Source: Nitrospirota bacterium (lineage in GTDB: Bacteria; Nitrospirota; Thermodesulfovibrionia; Thermodesulfovibrionales; SM23-35). Taken from it: a stretch of DNA of 15,011 bases. Both the position numbers and the translations under genes were made by a program. Under the pieces are notes generated by a model. That model was not told the DNA's origin, ran no database searches, and was given only the letters and a program-made list of their open reading frames with translations. Position 1 is the stretch's first letter. Every line of letters begins with the position of its first letter. Positions 14,934 to 15,011 of the stretch are shown one piece after another. Location of the stretch: assembly GCA_018262395.1 (NCBI GenBank), contig JAGSYM010000006.1:1-15011 (forward strand), in the 5' to 3' direction.

Positions 14934-15011
14934 TATATGCAAGCATCAAGTTGAATGCAGCCATTTGTGCACGAAAATTTCAATATATGATAGAATTATG
15001 AACTTTTTTTT

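Noticed and set aside
15002..15011. Run of T at the right edge as the end of a terminator
   Set aside because: No GC-rich stem precedes it within the window; it cannot be judged without the next bases.
1..15011. CRISPR array, prophage, toxin-antitoxin or defence island
   Set aside because: No regularly spaced direct repeats, integrase, transposase, Cas-like or small paired-gene signatures were seen; nearly all DNA is accounted for by metabolic and transport genes.

Overview
The window looks like chromosomal DNA of a moderate-GC, Gram-negative bacterium. A signal-peptide-bearing outer-membrane beta-barrel protein, a periplasmic solute-binding protein and a long-chain polyprenyl diphosphate synthase point to a diderm. 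The gene mix (alginate-export-type porin, PaaK beside a branched-chain amino-acid ABC cassette and an ACT protein, type I-beta DAHP synthase, lone AMMECR1 protein) is what I would expect of an anaerobic Nitrospirota (Thermodesulfovibrio-like) or deltaproteobacterial lineage. That placement is inference; no rRNA or other marker settles it.

Region 1 (1-3710, plus strand) is a tightly packed run: the 3' part of an NRAMP-type metal transporter, mtnA, a polyprenyl diphosphate synthase and an AMMECR1-domain protein, with gaps of 0 to about 60 bases. It meets, tail to tail, region 2 (3757-5587, minus strand), which reads MFS transporter, tRNA-Leu(CAG), moaC. The tRNA sits in the 109-base gap between the other two genes, and its likely -10 box overlaps the MFS stop codon.

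Region 3 (about 5588-5867) is non-coding and holds a 134-base nested imperfect palindrome, probably a degenerate MITE-like element or a structured transcript end. Region 4 (5868-8417, minus) carries DAHP synthase (aroF) and, upstream of it, an outer-membrane porin. They are separated by a strong intrinsic terminator only about 35 bases before the aroF start.

Region 5 (8504-14873, minus) is an apparent operon in the order ACT-domain protein, livK, livH, livM, livG, livF, paaK. A plausible promoter lies just upstream of the ACT gene and an intercistronic 12-bp hairpin lies between livK and livH. livH carries an apparent 1-base frameshift in a homopolymer run, so the permease pair may be broken or the sequence may contain an error.

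The genes of regions 4 and 5 suggest a common theme: an outer-membrane channel and a periplasmic-binding-protein transporter bring in a small acid or amino acid, PaaK activates an aryl acid to its CoA ester, a double-ACT protein may sense amino acids, and DAHP synthase starts aromatic amino-acid synthesis. A link to aryl-acid or aromatic amino-acid metabolism is reasonable inference, not proof. I found no CRISPR array, prophage, complete insertion sequence or obviously new multi-gene system.
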